DNA of 8,143 nucleotides from Propionibacteriales bacterium (GTDB lineage: Bacteria; Actinomycetota; Actinomycetes; Propionibacteriales; Propionibacteriaceae): assembly GCA_030453285.1 (NCBI GenBank), contig JAKDKP010000076.1:1-8143 (forward strand), read 5' to 3'. Position numbers and translations under genes: made by a program. Shown here in pieces: positions 1 to 6,287 of this stretch; within the stretch, counting starts at the first letter, position 1, and every line of letters starts with the position of its first letter. Below the pieces are notes generated by a model. It searched no databases. It saw only the letters and a list, made by a program, of their open reading frames with translations, and was not told the origin of the DNA.

Positions 1-941
1 GTGGTCGTCTGGAAACCGAACAGCCGGTGGATCGTGAAGCCATCGACGTTGAGGGCGGCGATGCCCGTGGGCGCGGCCACCACCACGCGCCGGTCGGTCT
101 GGGCCATGAAGTGACGAATCAACGTCGACTTGCCGGTACCGGCCTTGCCACCGAGCGAGACGATCCCGACACTCGGGTCGAGCAGGATGTCCAGGGCGAT
201 CCGCTGTTCGGCCGAGCGACCGTGCAGGCCGAACGCGTCGGCGTCGGACTTCACCAGCTTCAGCTGCTTCGAGGGCGTCACCCGCCCCAGTGCGGTGCCA
301 ACGGTGCCGAGCAGAACCACACCCGTGTGGCAGGGAAGGTCCCGAGCAGCGTCATGATCGATCACTCCGGTGGAATACAGCTCATCGATGTCGGTCTGCG
401 CGACCTCGAGCTCGGCCATCCCGGTCCAGCCGGACTCCACCGCCCATTCGGCCTGGTACTCCTCGGCCGACAGGCCCACCGAGGACGCCTTCACCCGCAT
501 CGGCAGATCCTTCGACACCAGGGTGACGTCGCGCCCCTCCTTGCGGTAGTTCAGCGCGACCGCCAAGATTCGTGAATCGTTGTCGCCCAGGCGAAAACCC
601 TCCGGCAGGGCCGTCGGGTCGGTGTGGTTGAGCTCAACATGGATGGTGCCGCCCTGGTCGTTGATCGGCAGCGGCTTGTCGAGGCGACCGTGCTTGATCC
701 GCAGTTCGTCGAGGTTGCGCAACGCCGTACGGGCGAAGTAGCCGAGCTCTGCGTGGTGACGTTTTCCCTCCAACTCGGTGACCACCACCACCGGAAGGAC
801 GACGTCATGCTCGGCAAAACGCTTCATCGCGTGCGGATCGCTGAGCAGGACGGAGGTGTCGATCACGAAGATCCGGCTGGACGGGGCTGTTGTGTCGGCG
901 GGCGCAGCGGCGGCGCTCACGGACTGGGGCTTCACAGACAC
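1..941 (-). CDS. PIN domain/PhoH2-type protein whose ATPase continues as a PIF1-like helicase (partial, runs off left edge)
   Basis: Minus-strand frame open from 941 to the window edge (313 residues seen). The start is GTG at 941, with AAAGGA 7 bases upstream and an in-frame TGA further upstream. Residues about 24-155 form a PIN nuclease domain: VIDTSVLL (D28), [13 protein letters not shown] (E56/E58) and RLGDNDSRI (D120, D122) supply the acidic metal-binding residues. Residues about 156-262 match the linker of actinobacterial PhoH2 ([38 protein letters not shown]). The Walker A loop GGKAGTGKS is at 264-272. PhoH2 would be expected to continue with ALALCAGLEAV, but here the protein continues [16 protein letters not shown], then [10 protein letters not shown] and FTIHRLFGF. 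These resemble motifs I and Ia of PIF1/RecD-like helicases. The PIN-PhoH part is certain as a family; the helicase assignment is strong by motif. Whether one protein really carries both is open: a real fusion or an assembly join at the shared Walker A sequence would look the same. PhoH2 proteins are described as RNA helicase/ribonucleases, and PIF1 proteins as 5'-3' DNA helicases. Confidence 0.85.
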   Translation of the reverse strand, partial: MSVKPQSVSAAAAPADTTAPSSRIFVIDTSVLLSDPHAMKRFAEHDVVLPVVVVTELEGKRHHAELGYFARTALRNLDELRIKHGRLDKPLPINDQGGTIHVELNHTDPTALPEGFRLGDNDSRILAVALNYRKEGRDVTLVSKDLPMRVKASSVGLSAEEYQAEWAVESGWTGMAELEVAQTDIDELYSTGVIDHDAARDLPCHTGVVLLGTVGTALGRVTPSKQLKLVKSDADAFGLHGRSAEQRIALDILLDPSVGIVSLGGKAGTGKSTLIRHFMAQTDRRVVVAAPTGIAALNVDGFTIHRLFGFQTT

Positions 942-1218
942 TGGCAAATCCTTTGCCGAGACCGTACGCCACCCGCGTCCGGCCTCGTCGTCTAGACGGG
1001 CCGGGTGGGTTCAGGGCCTGGTGTCGGCCCGCGATCGACGGTGCTGAACTGCCGTCCCCGCATGGATCCCCGAAACATTCGGTTGATGCCTCCCGGACGA
1101 ATGGCTTCCCCACCACTCGTACGACCGACGCTACGACTCCTGATTGCCCTCACCGATGCGCCACGCCGTGCGAAGGGTGAACGTCACCTGTCGCGCACGT
1201 GACGAGTCTGCCTTCCGC
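942..1218. other. Intergenic region between uppS and the PIN/PhoH gene
   Basis: These 277 bases hold no ORF with a convincing protein. The genes on both sides run leftward, so this stretch carries the end of the uppS transcript and the leader of the PIN/PhoH gene. An inverted repeat CGTCAC (1182-1187) / GTGACG (1199-1204) with an 11-base spacer lies just after the uppS stop. It has no T-run on either side, so it is at best a weak terminator. I found no clear -35/-10 pair for the leftward gene. Confidence 0.5.
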
Positions 1219-2028
1219 TCAGCGACCGTAGCGGCGCTCGCGGGCGGCGAAGGAGCGCAGCGCCCGGACGAAGTCGACCTTGCGGAAGTCTGGCCACAGC
1301 GCCTCGCAGAAGTAGTACTCACTGTGCGCCGACTGCCACATCAAGAAGCCCGACAGGCGTTGCTCGCCCGAGGTGCGGATGATCAGGTCGGGGTCGGGTT
1401 GGCCACGGGTGTAGAGGTGCTGGGAGATGTGCTCGACTTCGATGGTCTCGGCCAGTTCGGCCATGCTCGTGCCCCGCTCGGCCTGCTCGGCCAGCAGCGA
1501 CCGGAACGCGTCACGCATCTCGTGACGTCCCCCGTACGAGACGGCAACATTGATCATCATCCCGGTGTGATCGGCGGCCGCCTCCTCTGCCCTCCGCAAC
1601 CGGTTGGCGACCTGCTCAGGCAACAGATCGAGGGCACCGACGCACTTCACCTGCCAGTTCTCCCGAGCCGCCAGATCCTCCACGAGGGTGGCGATCACCT
1701 CCAGCAGCGGGGCGATCTCGAACTCCTCACCGCGGCGCAGATTGTCGGTCGACAACACCCACAGGGTGACCAAACCGATGTGCGCCTCATCGCACCACTC
1801 GGCGAACTGCAGCAGCTTGTCCGCGCCGGCCCGGTAGCCAACCTCCAGTGGCTTGCCCGGTGCGTTGGCCCGCGCCCATCGGCGATTGCCGTCGGCCATC
1901 ACCGCGACATGTCGCGGCAGCCGCCCCTCGGGTATCTCGGCCAGCAGCCGGTGCTCGTACGTGCTGTACAGCAGTCCGGCCGGGTGCAGTCTGTCGACCA
2001 ATTCCTTCAGCCGGTCCATGCGTGCCAT
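1219..2028 (-). CDS. uppS: cis-Prenyl transferase, short-chain Z-isoprenyl diphosphate synthase (Rv1086 type)
   Basis: 269 residues, a full-length isoprenyl transferase that condenses isopentenyl diphosphate onto an allylic primer in the cytoplasm for polyprenyl-phosphate (cell-wall lipid carrier) synthesis. Visible family motifs: HVAVMADGNRRWA at 40-52 (D46 is the catalytic/Mg aspartate, R49/R50 bind diphosphate), STDNLRR, VAVSYGGRHE, DLIIRTSGEQRLSGFLMWQ (R218, R224) and AHSEYYFCEALWPDF (E237, the second Mg ligand). All key residues are present. The N-terminus (HPAGLLYSTYEHRL) and the C-terminal RERRYGR ending resemble mycobacterial Rv1086, which makes (2Z,6E)-farnesyl diphosphate rather than the long-chain product. 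Short-chain specificity here is inference. The start is the ATG at 2028; M4 (2019) is an alternative, and neither has a strong ribosome binding site. Divergent from the hemolysin III gene, as I recall for Rv1085c-Rv1086. Confidence 0.93.
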   Translation of the reverse strand: MARMDRLKELVDRLHPAGLLYSTYEHRLLAEIPEGRLPRHVAVMADGNRRWARANAPGKPLEVGYRAGADKLLQFAEWCDEAHIGLVTLWVLSTDNLRRGEEFEIAPLLEVIATLVEDLAARENWQVKCVGALDLLPEQVANRLRRAEEAAADHTGMMINVAVSYGGRHEMRDAFRSLLAEQAERGTSMAELAETIEVEHISQHLYTRGQPDPDLIIRTSGEQRLSGFLMWQSAHSEYYFCEALWPDFRKVDFVRALRSFAARERRYGR

Positions 2029-2067
2029 GCCCGGCAGGCTACGCCCCGTCCTTGCAGACCTCGCACC

Positions 2068-2096
2068 TTGAAGCCCACCGACGGCTAACCTACGCT
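2068..2096 (+). promoter_or_regulatory. Candidate promoter for the hemolysin III gene
   Basis: TTGAAG (2068-2073) and TACGCT (2091-2096) are separated by exactly 17 bases. They fit a sigma-70 -35 (4 of 6) and the TAnnnT pattern of an actinobacterial -10. The predicted start of transcription is near 2103, giving a leader of about 33 bases. The -10 box falls inside the inverted repeat at 2088-2105, consistent with repression by occlusion. Assigned by eye only. Confidence 0.4.
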
Positions 2097-2105
2097 TGCG
2101 TAGGT
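2088..2105. promoter_or_regulatory. Palindromic operator candidate between uppS and trhA
   Basis: ACCTACGC-TT-GCGTAGGT is a perfect 8-bp inverted repeat with a 2-base spacer, in the 107-bp gap between divergent genes. It lies 30 bases before the trhA ATG and 59 bases from the uppS ATG, and overlaps the candidate trhA -10. Size and symmetry fit a dimeric repressor site such as that of a TetR-family protein. The regulator is not in the window. Confidence 0.6.
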
Positions 2106-2135
2106 AAGAACCTCTGGCACCGAAGGGCAGGTGAC

Positions 2136-2864
2136 ATGGCCACGCACCACACCGATCTCGATCGTACGAAGGCCGCGCCCGGCCGCGGCTCGGCCATGGC
2201 GGCTGGCGAGCAGGTCCAGGAAGCCATCCGCCAGGTCAAGCCCCAGATGCGTGGCTGGTTGCACGCCGGTTGGACACCGTTCGCGGTCGCCGCCGGCATC
2301 GTGCTGGTCGTGCTGGCCCCCACCGGACTCGGCAAGCTGGGTGGCGCGGTGTTCCTGACGGCATCCCTGCTGCTGTTCGGGACCAGCGGCCTCTATCACC
2401 GCTTCTATTGGGGCCCGAAGGCCGAAGCGGTCCTGCGGCGGATGGACCACGCCAACATCTTCGTGTTCATCGCCGCCACCTATACGCCGATGGCGTTGAT
2501 GCTGCTGGACGGGGTCGACCGAGTGGTGCTGCTCAGTCTGGTCTGGGGTGCCGCGGTGCTCGGGCTGCTGTTCCGATTGTTCTGGTTGTCGGCGCCGCGG
2601 GCCCTCTACACCGTGCTCTATCTCGCCGTGGGATGGGCCGCGGTCGGCTGGATGCCGCAGTTCTGGACCAACGGCGGACCGGCCGTGGTGGTGCTGATTG
2701 CCGCTGGTGGGCTGCTCTACAGCATCGGCGCCGTCGTGTACGGCACCAAGCGTCCCAACCCGTCACCGCGCTGGTTCGGGTTCCATGAGATCTTCCACGC
2801 CTGCACCGTCCTCGCCTTCGCCTGCCATTACATCGCCATCTCGTTCGCCACCTACGCCGCCTGA
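2136..2864 (+). CDS. trhA: Hemolysin III / PAQR-type membrane homeostasis protein
   Basis: 242 residues, normal for bacterial hemolysin III/TrhA (the PAQR/CREST group of seven-helix membrane proteins). Bacterial members are linked to membrane-fluidity homeostasis; the hemolysin name is historical. A hydrophilic N-terminus (1-40) is followed by RGWLHAG (H43) and about seven hydrophobic segments. Conserved residues of the predicted metal site are visible: S84 and H88 in GTSGLYHRF, D104/H105 in RRMDHANIFVFIAATYTP, and H217 and H221 in FGFHEIFHACTV. The ATG at 2136 is chosen because GCAGGTG precedes it and the protein then begins just before the family core. The frame stays open to 1848, but that extension overlaps uppS and reads as its shadow. 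Divergent from uppS across the palindrome at 2088-2105. A link to lipid metabolism is plausible from the neighbour but is inference. Confidence 0.93.
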   Translation: MATHHTDLDRTKAAPGRGSAMAAGEQVQEAIRQVKPQMRGWLHAGWTPFAVAAGIVLVVLAPTGLGKLGGAVFLTASLLLFGTSGLYHRFYWGPKAEAVLRRMDHANIFVFIAATYTPMALMLLDGVDRVVLLSLVWGAAVLGLLFRLFWLSAPRALYTVLYLAVGWAAVGWMPQFWTNGGPAVVVLIAAGGLLYSIGAVVYGTKRPNPSPRWFGFHEIFHACTVLAFACHYIAISFATYAA

Positions 2865-2874
2865 CGCCGGGCCC

Positions 2875-2892
2875 GGGCTCGGGCTCGGGCTC
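2875..2892 (+). repeat. Hexamer microsatellite, three GGGCTC units
   Basis: Three exact copies of GGGCTC in a row, followed by a decayed unit (GGCT), begin 10 bases after the trhA stop. The short palindrome CCGGGCCCGG (2867-2876) overlaps the first copy. It is non-coding and may be slippage-prone. No function is evident. Confidence 0.7.
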
Positions 2893-2894
2893 GG

Positions 2895-2909
2895 CTGGCG
2901 GGGAGCCAG
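2895..2909 (+). terminator. Weak hairpin downstream of trhA
   Basis: CTGGC-GGGGA-GCCAG forms a 5-bp GC-rich stem with a 5-base loop, 30 bases after the trhA stop. There is no U-tract, so intrinsic termination is only a possibility. Confidence 0.2.
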
Positions 2910-2957
2910 GCCATGCACACGTCTGGGGCTCGACGGCTGGCGCCCCAGGTCAGCGGG

Positions 2958-3023
2958 AAAACCGGTAAGCATGGTCGAGCTGCTGCCACCATTTCCGGCA
3001 TCCCGCCCAGACTGACCGGTTTT
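2958..3023. promoter_or_regulatory. Spaced inverted repeat upstream of the SGNH hydrolase gene
   Basis: AAAACCGGT (2958-2966) and ACCGGTTTT (3015-3023) are exact 9-base inverted copies, 48 bases apart. They lie in the 235-base non-coding gap before the hydrolase gene. Each arm contains the palindrome ACCGGT, so the pair could be two binding sites for one regulator, able to loop. No clear -35/-10 pair was recognised between them. No other gene is supported in 2865-3099. Confidence 0.4.
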
Positions 3024-3064
3024 GGCCGACAGGGAGAGGCATCCCGGCCGCGATGCGGCCGAGG

Positions 3065-3096
3065 TTTGCGAGAGTGGGACGCTTTGCGAGAGTGGG
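3065..3096 (+). repeat. 18-bp tandem duplication in the leader of the SGNH hydrolase gene
   Basis: TTTGCGAGAGTGGG occurs at 3065-3078 and again at 3083-3096, with a period of 18. The second copy ends 3 bases before the GTG start, so its AGTGGGG supplies the only Shine-Dalgarno-like stretch. The duplication is in frame with the gene (18 = 6 codons), so it could be coding if translation started at the upstream TTG (3022), but the product before 3100 does not look like protein. Confidence 0.65.
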
Positions 3097-3099
3097 GCG

Positions 3100-4269
3100 G
3101 TGACCTCTCTGCAGACCATCCACTTGACCCCTCAACTGGTGCGCGGTGCGCTGGAGCTGGAACGCACCGAGCGGGGGCTGCGCCCCCACCGACTGCCGGA
3201 ATCAGTACGCCGACGGGATGCCGATCCGCAACTGGCGATGACCGAGGCGGAGCCCTCCGGCGTACGGCTCGCCCTGCGCACGGCGGCCACCGTGATCAAG
3301 CTCGAGGCGCTGCCGACGCGCCGCTACATCCCCGGCGCCCCGGCCAGGCCGCACGGCTCGTACGACCTGGTGGTGGACGGCGAACTCCGTGGGCGGGAGA
3401 GCATCCCCGGCGGCAACGTGCTGGCGATCGACATGACGACCGGGGGCACCGAGCTGCGTCCCGGCGAACCCGGCACGGTGCACTTCGACCTGCCGGGCGG
3501 GCTGGCCGACGTCGAGATCTGGTTGCCGCACAATGAGATGACCGAGTTGGTTGCCCTGCGCGCCGATGCCCCCATCGAGCCGGCGACCGCCAGCGACCAA
3601 CCCGTGTGGCTGCACCACGGGAGCTCGATCAGCCACGGCTCCAACGCCGTCAACCCCACCGACATCTGGCCCGTCGTCGCCGCGCGCTCCGCCGGTGTCG
3701 ACCTGGTCAATCTCGGCTTCGGTGGCAGCGCCCTGCTGGACCCGTTCATGGCGCGGGTGATGCGGGATCAGCCCGCCGACCTGATCAGCGTCAAGATCGG
3801 CATCAACTTGGTGAATGCCGACCTGATGCGTCGGCGGGCCTTCATCCCTGCGGTGCATGGCTTCCTCGACACCATCCGCGACGGCCACCCCGACACTCCC
3901 CTGCTGGTGATCTCCCCGGCCCTGTGTCCGATCCACGAGGACACCCCTGGCCCCGGCGCGTTCGACATGGCGGCGCTGGGTCGCGGCGAGATGAGCTTCA
4001 TCGCGACGGGTGATCCGGATGGGATCGCCGCTGGCCAGCTGACGCTCCGAGTGATCCGCGAGGAGCTGGCACGGATCGTGGCGCAACGCGCCGACCAGGA
4101 CCCTCACCTGCACCTGCTGAGCGGCCTCGAGTTGTACGGGGAGGCCGACAGCGCCGAGCACTCGCTGCCGGACAACCTGCACCCCGACGCCGCCACCCAT
4201 CGCCTGATCGGCGAGCGATTCGCCGAGCTCGCCCTGACCGACAGCGGGCCCTTGACGATCCCGCGGTGA
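3100..4269 (+). CDS. SGNH/GDSL-family hydrolase with N-terminal beta-rich domain
   Basis: 389 residues from GTG 3100, which is preceded by AGTGGGG. An earlier in-frame TTG at 3022 would only add low-quality sequence. The C-terminal half is an SGNH hydrolase: block I GSSISHG at 174-180 (nucleophile S176), block II NLGFGGSALLDPF (G209), block III KIGINLVNAD (N236) and block V DNLHPD (D358, H361). All four name-giving residues are therefore present. Residues 1-165 form a beta-rich domain with SYDLVVDGE, resembling the GxDLY-type module that precedes Lipase_GDSL_3 domains. That architecture is used by carbohydrate-directed acetyl esterases, among others. No signal peptide is seen, so the enzyme is probably cytoplasmic. 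The likely reaction is hydrolysis of an ester, perhaps a sugar acetate; the substrate is unknown. The gene points toward the alpha/beta hydrolase operon and is not co-transcribed with it. Confidence 0.88.
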   Translation: MTSLQTIHLTPQLVRGALELERTERGLRPHRLPESVRRRDADPQLAMTEAEPSGVRLALRTAATVIKLEALPTRRYIPGAPARPHGSYDLVVDGELRGRESIPGGNVLAIDMTTGGTELRPGEPGTVHFDLPGGLADVEIWLPHNEMTELVALRADAPIEPATASDQPVWLHHGSSISHGSNAVNPTDIWPVVAARSAGVDLVNLGFGGSALLDPFMARVMRDQPADLISVKIGINLVNADLMRRRAFIPAVHGFLDTIRDGHPDTPLLVISPALCPIHEDTPGPGAFDMAALGRGEMSFIATGDPDGIAAGQLTLRVIREELARIVAQRADQDPHLHLLSGLELYGEADSAEHSLPDNLHPDAATHRLIGERFAELALTDSGPLTIPR

Positions 4270-4457
4270 GCGAAAGTCTGGACTCGTTGTGGGAGCGGGC
4301 TGCCTTCCCGCTCGAAGTGCCGACGCGACCGTATCCATTCCGGAATTTCGCGCGCCCCAACCCCCGTCTCCGGTCAGACAAGAGGCTTGGCGGAGCCGAT
4401 CCAGGGGCAACGCCAACTCGTCGGCGATCGAGCCGCCGATCCGTGCACGATCGATGA
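4266..4457 (+). other. Short ORF coupled to the SGNH stop; possible gene remnant
   Basis: GTG at 4266 overlaps the preceding TGA (GTGA), the usual geometry for translational coupling. The frame runs 63 codons. Its first 38 residues (MSESLDSLWERAAFPLEV and onward) look more protein-like than the arginine/serine-rich rest. It has no Shine-Dalgarno sequence, weaker third-position GC than its neighbours, and no family I recognise. It may be the 5' stub of a gene once continuing this transcript and since deleted, or chance. Confidence 0.15.
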
Positions 4458-4462
4458 CCCGT
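4270..4462. other. Intergenic region between convergent hydrolase genes
   Basis: These 193 bases separate convergent stop codons. The only clear structure is the hairpin at 4293-4313. Apart from the doubtful short ORF at 4266 there is no gene. Confidence 0.5.
4293..4313. terminator. Hairpin between convergent genes
   Basis: GAGCGGG-CTGCCTT-CCCGCTC is a perfect 7-bp, GC-rich stem with a 7-base loop, 24 bases after the SGNH stop. It could serve both strands as a transcript-end structure. Neither side has a T-run, so intrinsic termination is uncertain. Confidence 0.4.
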
Positions 4463-5299
4463 TCATCGATGTTCGATCGAATGCCTTGGGCGGGCATGAG
4501 TCGCCAGAAACCGCGACACCTCGACCGCAAAGCCATCGGGGTCGATCGCCGGTGCCGCATGGCCCTGGTCCAGTTCCACGACGTGGGCGTGCGGGAGCGA
4601 AGCGCTCAGCGCATCACGTCGAGCCTTGGGAACGATGCGGTCGTGACGGCTGTGCAGAAGCAGCGTGGGCGCAGTGATCGCAGACAGAGCCGTGGTGAGG
4701 TCGATGGCGAGGTCAAGCCCGATCAGCAGATCAGTACCGGGCGCGATCGTCGAAGCCATCTGTGCCACCAGGCGACGGTGGGTGTCGAGGTCGGCCACCC
4801 CGGCCCAGTAGTGGGGCCCGAATGCCTGCAGCGCGATGGCTTCGGCGAGGAGCGCGTTTCCCCCGGTGGCCAGCAGGGTGCGCCATTGCTCGAAGGTGGC
4901 AGTCATCTCGACATCGGCGTGGACCCAGCCGGCGTGCAAAACCAAGGAGGCGATGCGCTGGGGGGAGGCTGCTGCGATCGAGGCGGCGACCATCGCGCCC
5001 AGGGAATGACCGAGCAGGTGGTAACTGTTGATGCCGGCGTGGTGGACGACCGCACGCACCTGGCTGGCCAGGTCGTCGAGGGCGACCGAACCTTCCGGGC
5101 CGGTGGTTCGACCCGAGCCCGCCAAATCGAGCGCGAGGATGTGGAAGCGATCCTTCAGGTGGTTCGCGAGGTGCAGCCATTGCCGCGCGTCGGCGCCGGT
5201 CCCGTGGATCAGCACAACGGTGGGCGCCGCGGGGTTTCCGTAGGTGTCGTAGTGGACGGCGGTCGAGCCGCCGGAGAGAGAGGTCGTTGCGATGGGCAT
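4463..5299 (-). CDS. Alpha/beta-hydrolase fold enzyme (second gene of hydrolase operon)
   Basis: 278 residues, complete. The ATG at 5299 is preceded by GAGGAGG; the frame is open further upstream, but only as a shadow of the neighbouring gene. A single alpha/beta-hydrolase domain: VVLIHGTGADARQW (oxyanion-hole region, 28-41), LALDLAGSGRT (55-65), nucleophile elbow GHSLGAM with S99, HSRHDRIVP with the acid D220, and DQGHAAP with H247. The triad is intact. The lid between about residues 125 and 200 is substrate-determining and not recognised. No signal peptide, so probably cytoplasmic. It resembles the broad group including enol-lactonases, esterases and C-C bond hydrolases; the reaction cannot be fixed. 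It lies 10 bases after the stop of the other hydrolase and is surely co-transcribed with it. Divergent LysR gene upstream of the pair. Confidence 0.9.
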   Translation of the reverse strand: MPIATTSLSGGSTAVHYDTYGNPAAPTVVLIHGTGADARQWLHLANHLKDRFHILALDLAGSGRTTGPEGSVALDDLASQVRAVVHHAGINSYHLLGHSLGAMVAASIAAASPQRIASLVLHAGWVHADVEMTATFEQWRTLLATGGNALLAEAIALQAFGPHYWAGVADLDTHRRLVAQMASTIAPGTDLLIGLDLAIDLTTALSAITAPTLLLHSRHDRIVPKARRDALSASLPHAHVVELDQGHAAPAIDPDGFAVEVSRFLATHARPRHSIEHR

Positions 5300-5309
5300 G
5301 GGCTCCTCC

Positions 5310-6092
5310 TCAGGCCGCGACGGGGCGTAGTTGATCGAGCACGCTTCGCAGCGCGGCGGTGAACGCTGCTGGTTGTTCCTGGTGCGGCATGTGCCCGCAG
5401 CCGGGTATGACCGTGACCGTGGCGCCCGGCGTGTACGCAGCGCAATCCTCGGCGACGGCCACCGGGATCTCGGCATCCAGTTCACCGTGCAGGTAGTGGA
5501 TCGGCACCGGCAACGCGCCGAGCCGGGGCCGGGGGTCGTACGTCGACAACGAGACGACCTGGCCGTCGATGAAGGGCGCGGCGTCAAGGATCTGTCGCAC
5601 GGTCCAGGCGATGAGCGCCTCGGAGGCGCCGGGGGCGAACCAATTCGGCACCCAGCCCTGGACGAATCCGGGTCGCCGATCGCTGAGCTGGTGCAGGATG
5701 GCCGGCAGGTCCATGCCCTGGCTCGCCCAGTGGGCCGTCCCGCCAACGGGAACGACCCCCGAAACCAGACCCGGGTGGGCCAGGGCGAGTTCGGTGGCGA
5801 ACGCCGCGCCGACCGAGGAACCGATGACCACCGGTTGTTCAACGTCAGCGGCGGTGATGACGGCGGCCAGATCGTTGACCACCGTGGCGATGTCATTGCC
5901 GGCAGACGGGCGGCCCGACCGACCGCAGCCCCGCCAATCGATGGTCACCACGCGATGATCAGCGATCAGATCGACCTGCTGGGCACCCCAGACCCGCCCG
6001 CTGGTTCCCCACCCGTGCACCAACAGCAGCGCCGGCCCGCGCCCTTCGTCCTCGTAGTAGATCTCGGTGCCGTTGACATCAGCGGTTGGCAT
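5310..6092 (-). CDS. Alpha/beta-hydrolase fold enzyme (first gene of hydrolase operon)
   Basis: 260 residues from ATG 6092, which has GAGGAG 6 bases upstream; an in-frame ATG at 6131 lacks such a site. The N-terminus MPTADVNGTEIYYEDEG is the normal entry strand of the family. Motifs: LLLVHGWGTSGRVW (22-35), TIDWRGCGRSGRP (50-62), nucleophile elbow IGSSVGAAFA with S93 (a serine sits where GHS is more common), LHGELDAEIP with D206, and PGCGHMPHQEQP with H234. The triad is complete. It belongs to the haloperoxidase/esterase/lactonase-like part of the superfamily; the substrate is unknown. The two operon hydrolases share the fold but not close sequence, so they are not a recent duplication and may act in consecutive steps or on related substrates. 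Control by the divergent LysR-type gene is the expected arrangement but is inferred. Confidence 0.91.
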   Translation of the reverse strand: MPTADVNGTEIYYEDEGRGPALLLVHGWGTSGRVWGAQQVDLIADHRVVTIDWRGCGRSGRPSAGNDIATVVNDLAAVITAADVEQPVVIGSSVGAAFATELALAHPGLVSGVVPVGGTAHWASQGMDLPAILHQLSDRRPGFVQGWVPNWFAPGASEALIAWTVRQILDAAPFIDGQVVSLSTYDPRPRLGALPVPIHYLHGELDAEIPVAVAEDCAAYTPGATVTVIPGCGHMPHQEQPAAFTAALRSVLDQLRPVAA

Positions 6093-6144
6093 AGGGCGCT
6101 CCTCGACTCGTTTCGATGGTCTGGCTGTCATCCAGCAAACGTGA

Positions 6145-6154
6145 CCACCGGTGG
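6145..6154. promoter_or_regulatory. Palindrome upstream of the hydrolase operon
   Basis: CCACCGGTGG is a perfect 10-bp palindrome, 53 bases before the hydrolase ATG. It falls between a TTGATC (minus strand, just upstream) and a poor -10-like TTTGCT, so it could be a binding site in the promoter. Weak evidence alone. Confidence 0.25.
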
Positions 6155-6206
6155 GCGATCAACGGGCAGTTCGAGACGGCTCCGATCTCGATCCGCGATC
6201 AATGAG

Positions 6207-6238
6207 CCGAGCTGCATCGGCCGCACGGCACAGCTCGG
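6207..6238. promoter_or_regulatory. Dyad in the LysR/hydrolase intergenic region
   Basis: CCGAGCTG (6207-6214) and CAGCTCGG (6231-6238) are exact inverted copies with a 16-base spacer. Arm centres are 24 bases apart, a little over two helix turns, so both arms lie on nearly the same DNA face. This fits a dimer or tetramer binding site near the middle of the 259-base divergent region. LysR binding is inferred from position. Confidence 0.4.
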
Positions 6239-6287
6239 TCATGCCCAGACACGGCGAAGCTTCTCCGCAGCGTGCTCACCACAGGCG

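Noticed and set aside
27..575. 182-residue plus-strand open frame opposite the PIN/PhoH gene
   Set aside because: The minus strand encodes recognisable PIN and Walker A motifs over the same bases; the plus-strand product is a His/Arg/Gly-rich shadow.
1848..2135. Upstream extension of the trhA frame, giving a 338-residue protein
   Set aside because: The added residues are the antisense shadow of uppS, and the family core starts right after the ATG at 2136, which has a ribosome binding site.
2875..2892. GGGCTC repeats as a CRISPR or iteron array
   Set aside because: Only three adjacent hexamers with no spacers; an ordinary GC-rich microsatellite.
3202..4560. 452-residue minus-strand open frame over the SGNH gene
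   Set aside because: It mirrors the codon pattern of the SGNH hydrolase on the other strand and shows no family motifs. A stretch in its upstream part (about 4380-4500) looks faintly protein-like, but it overlaps the hydrolase 3' end and has no support.
6093..6131. Earlier ATG (6131) for the first alpha/beta hydrolase
   Set aside because: It adds 13 residues outside the fold and lacks a good ribosome binding site, whereas the ATG at 6092 has GAGGAG at 6 bases.
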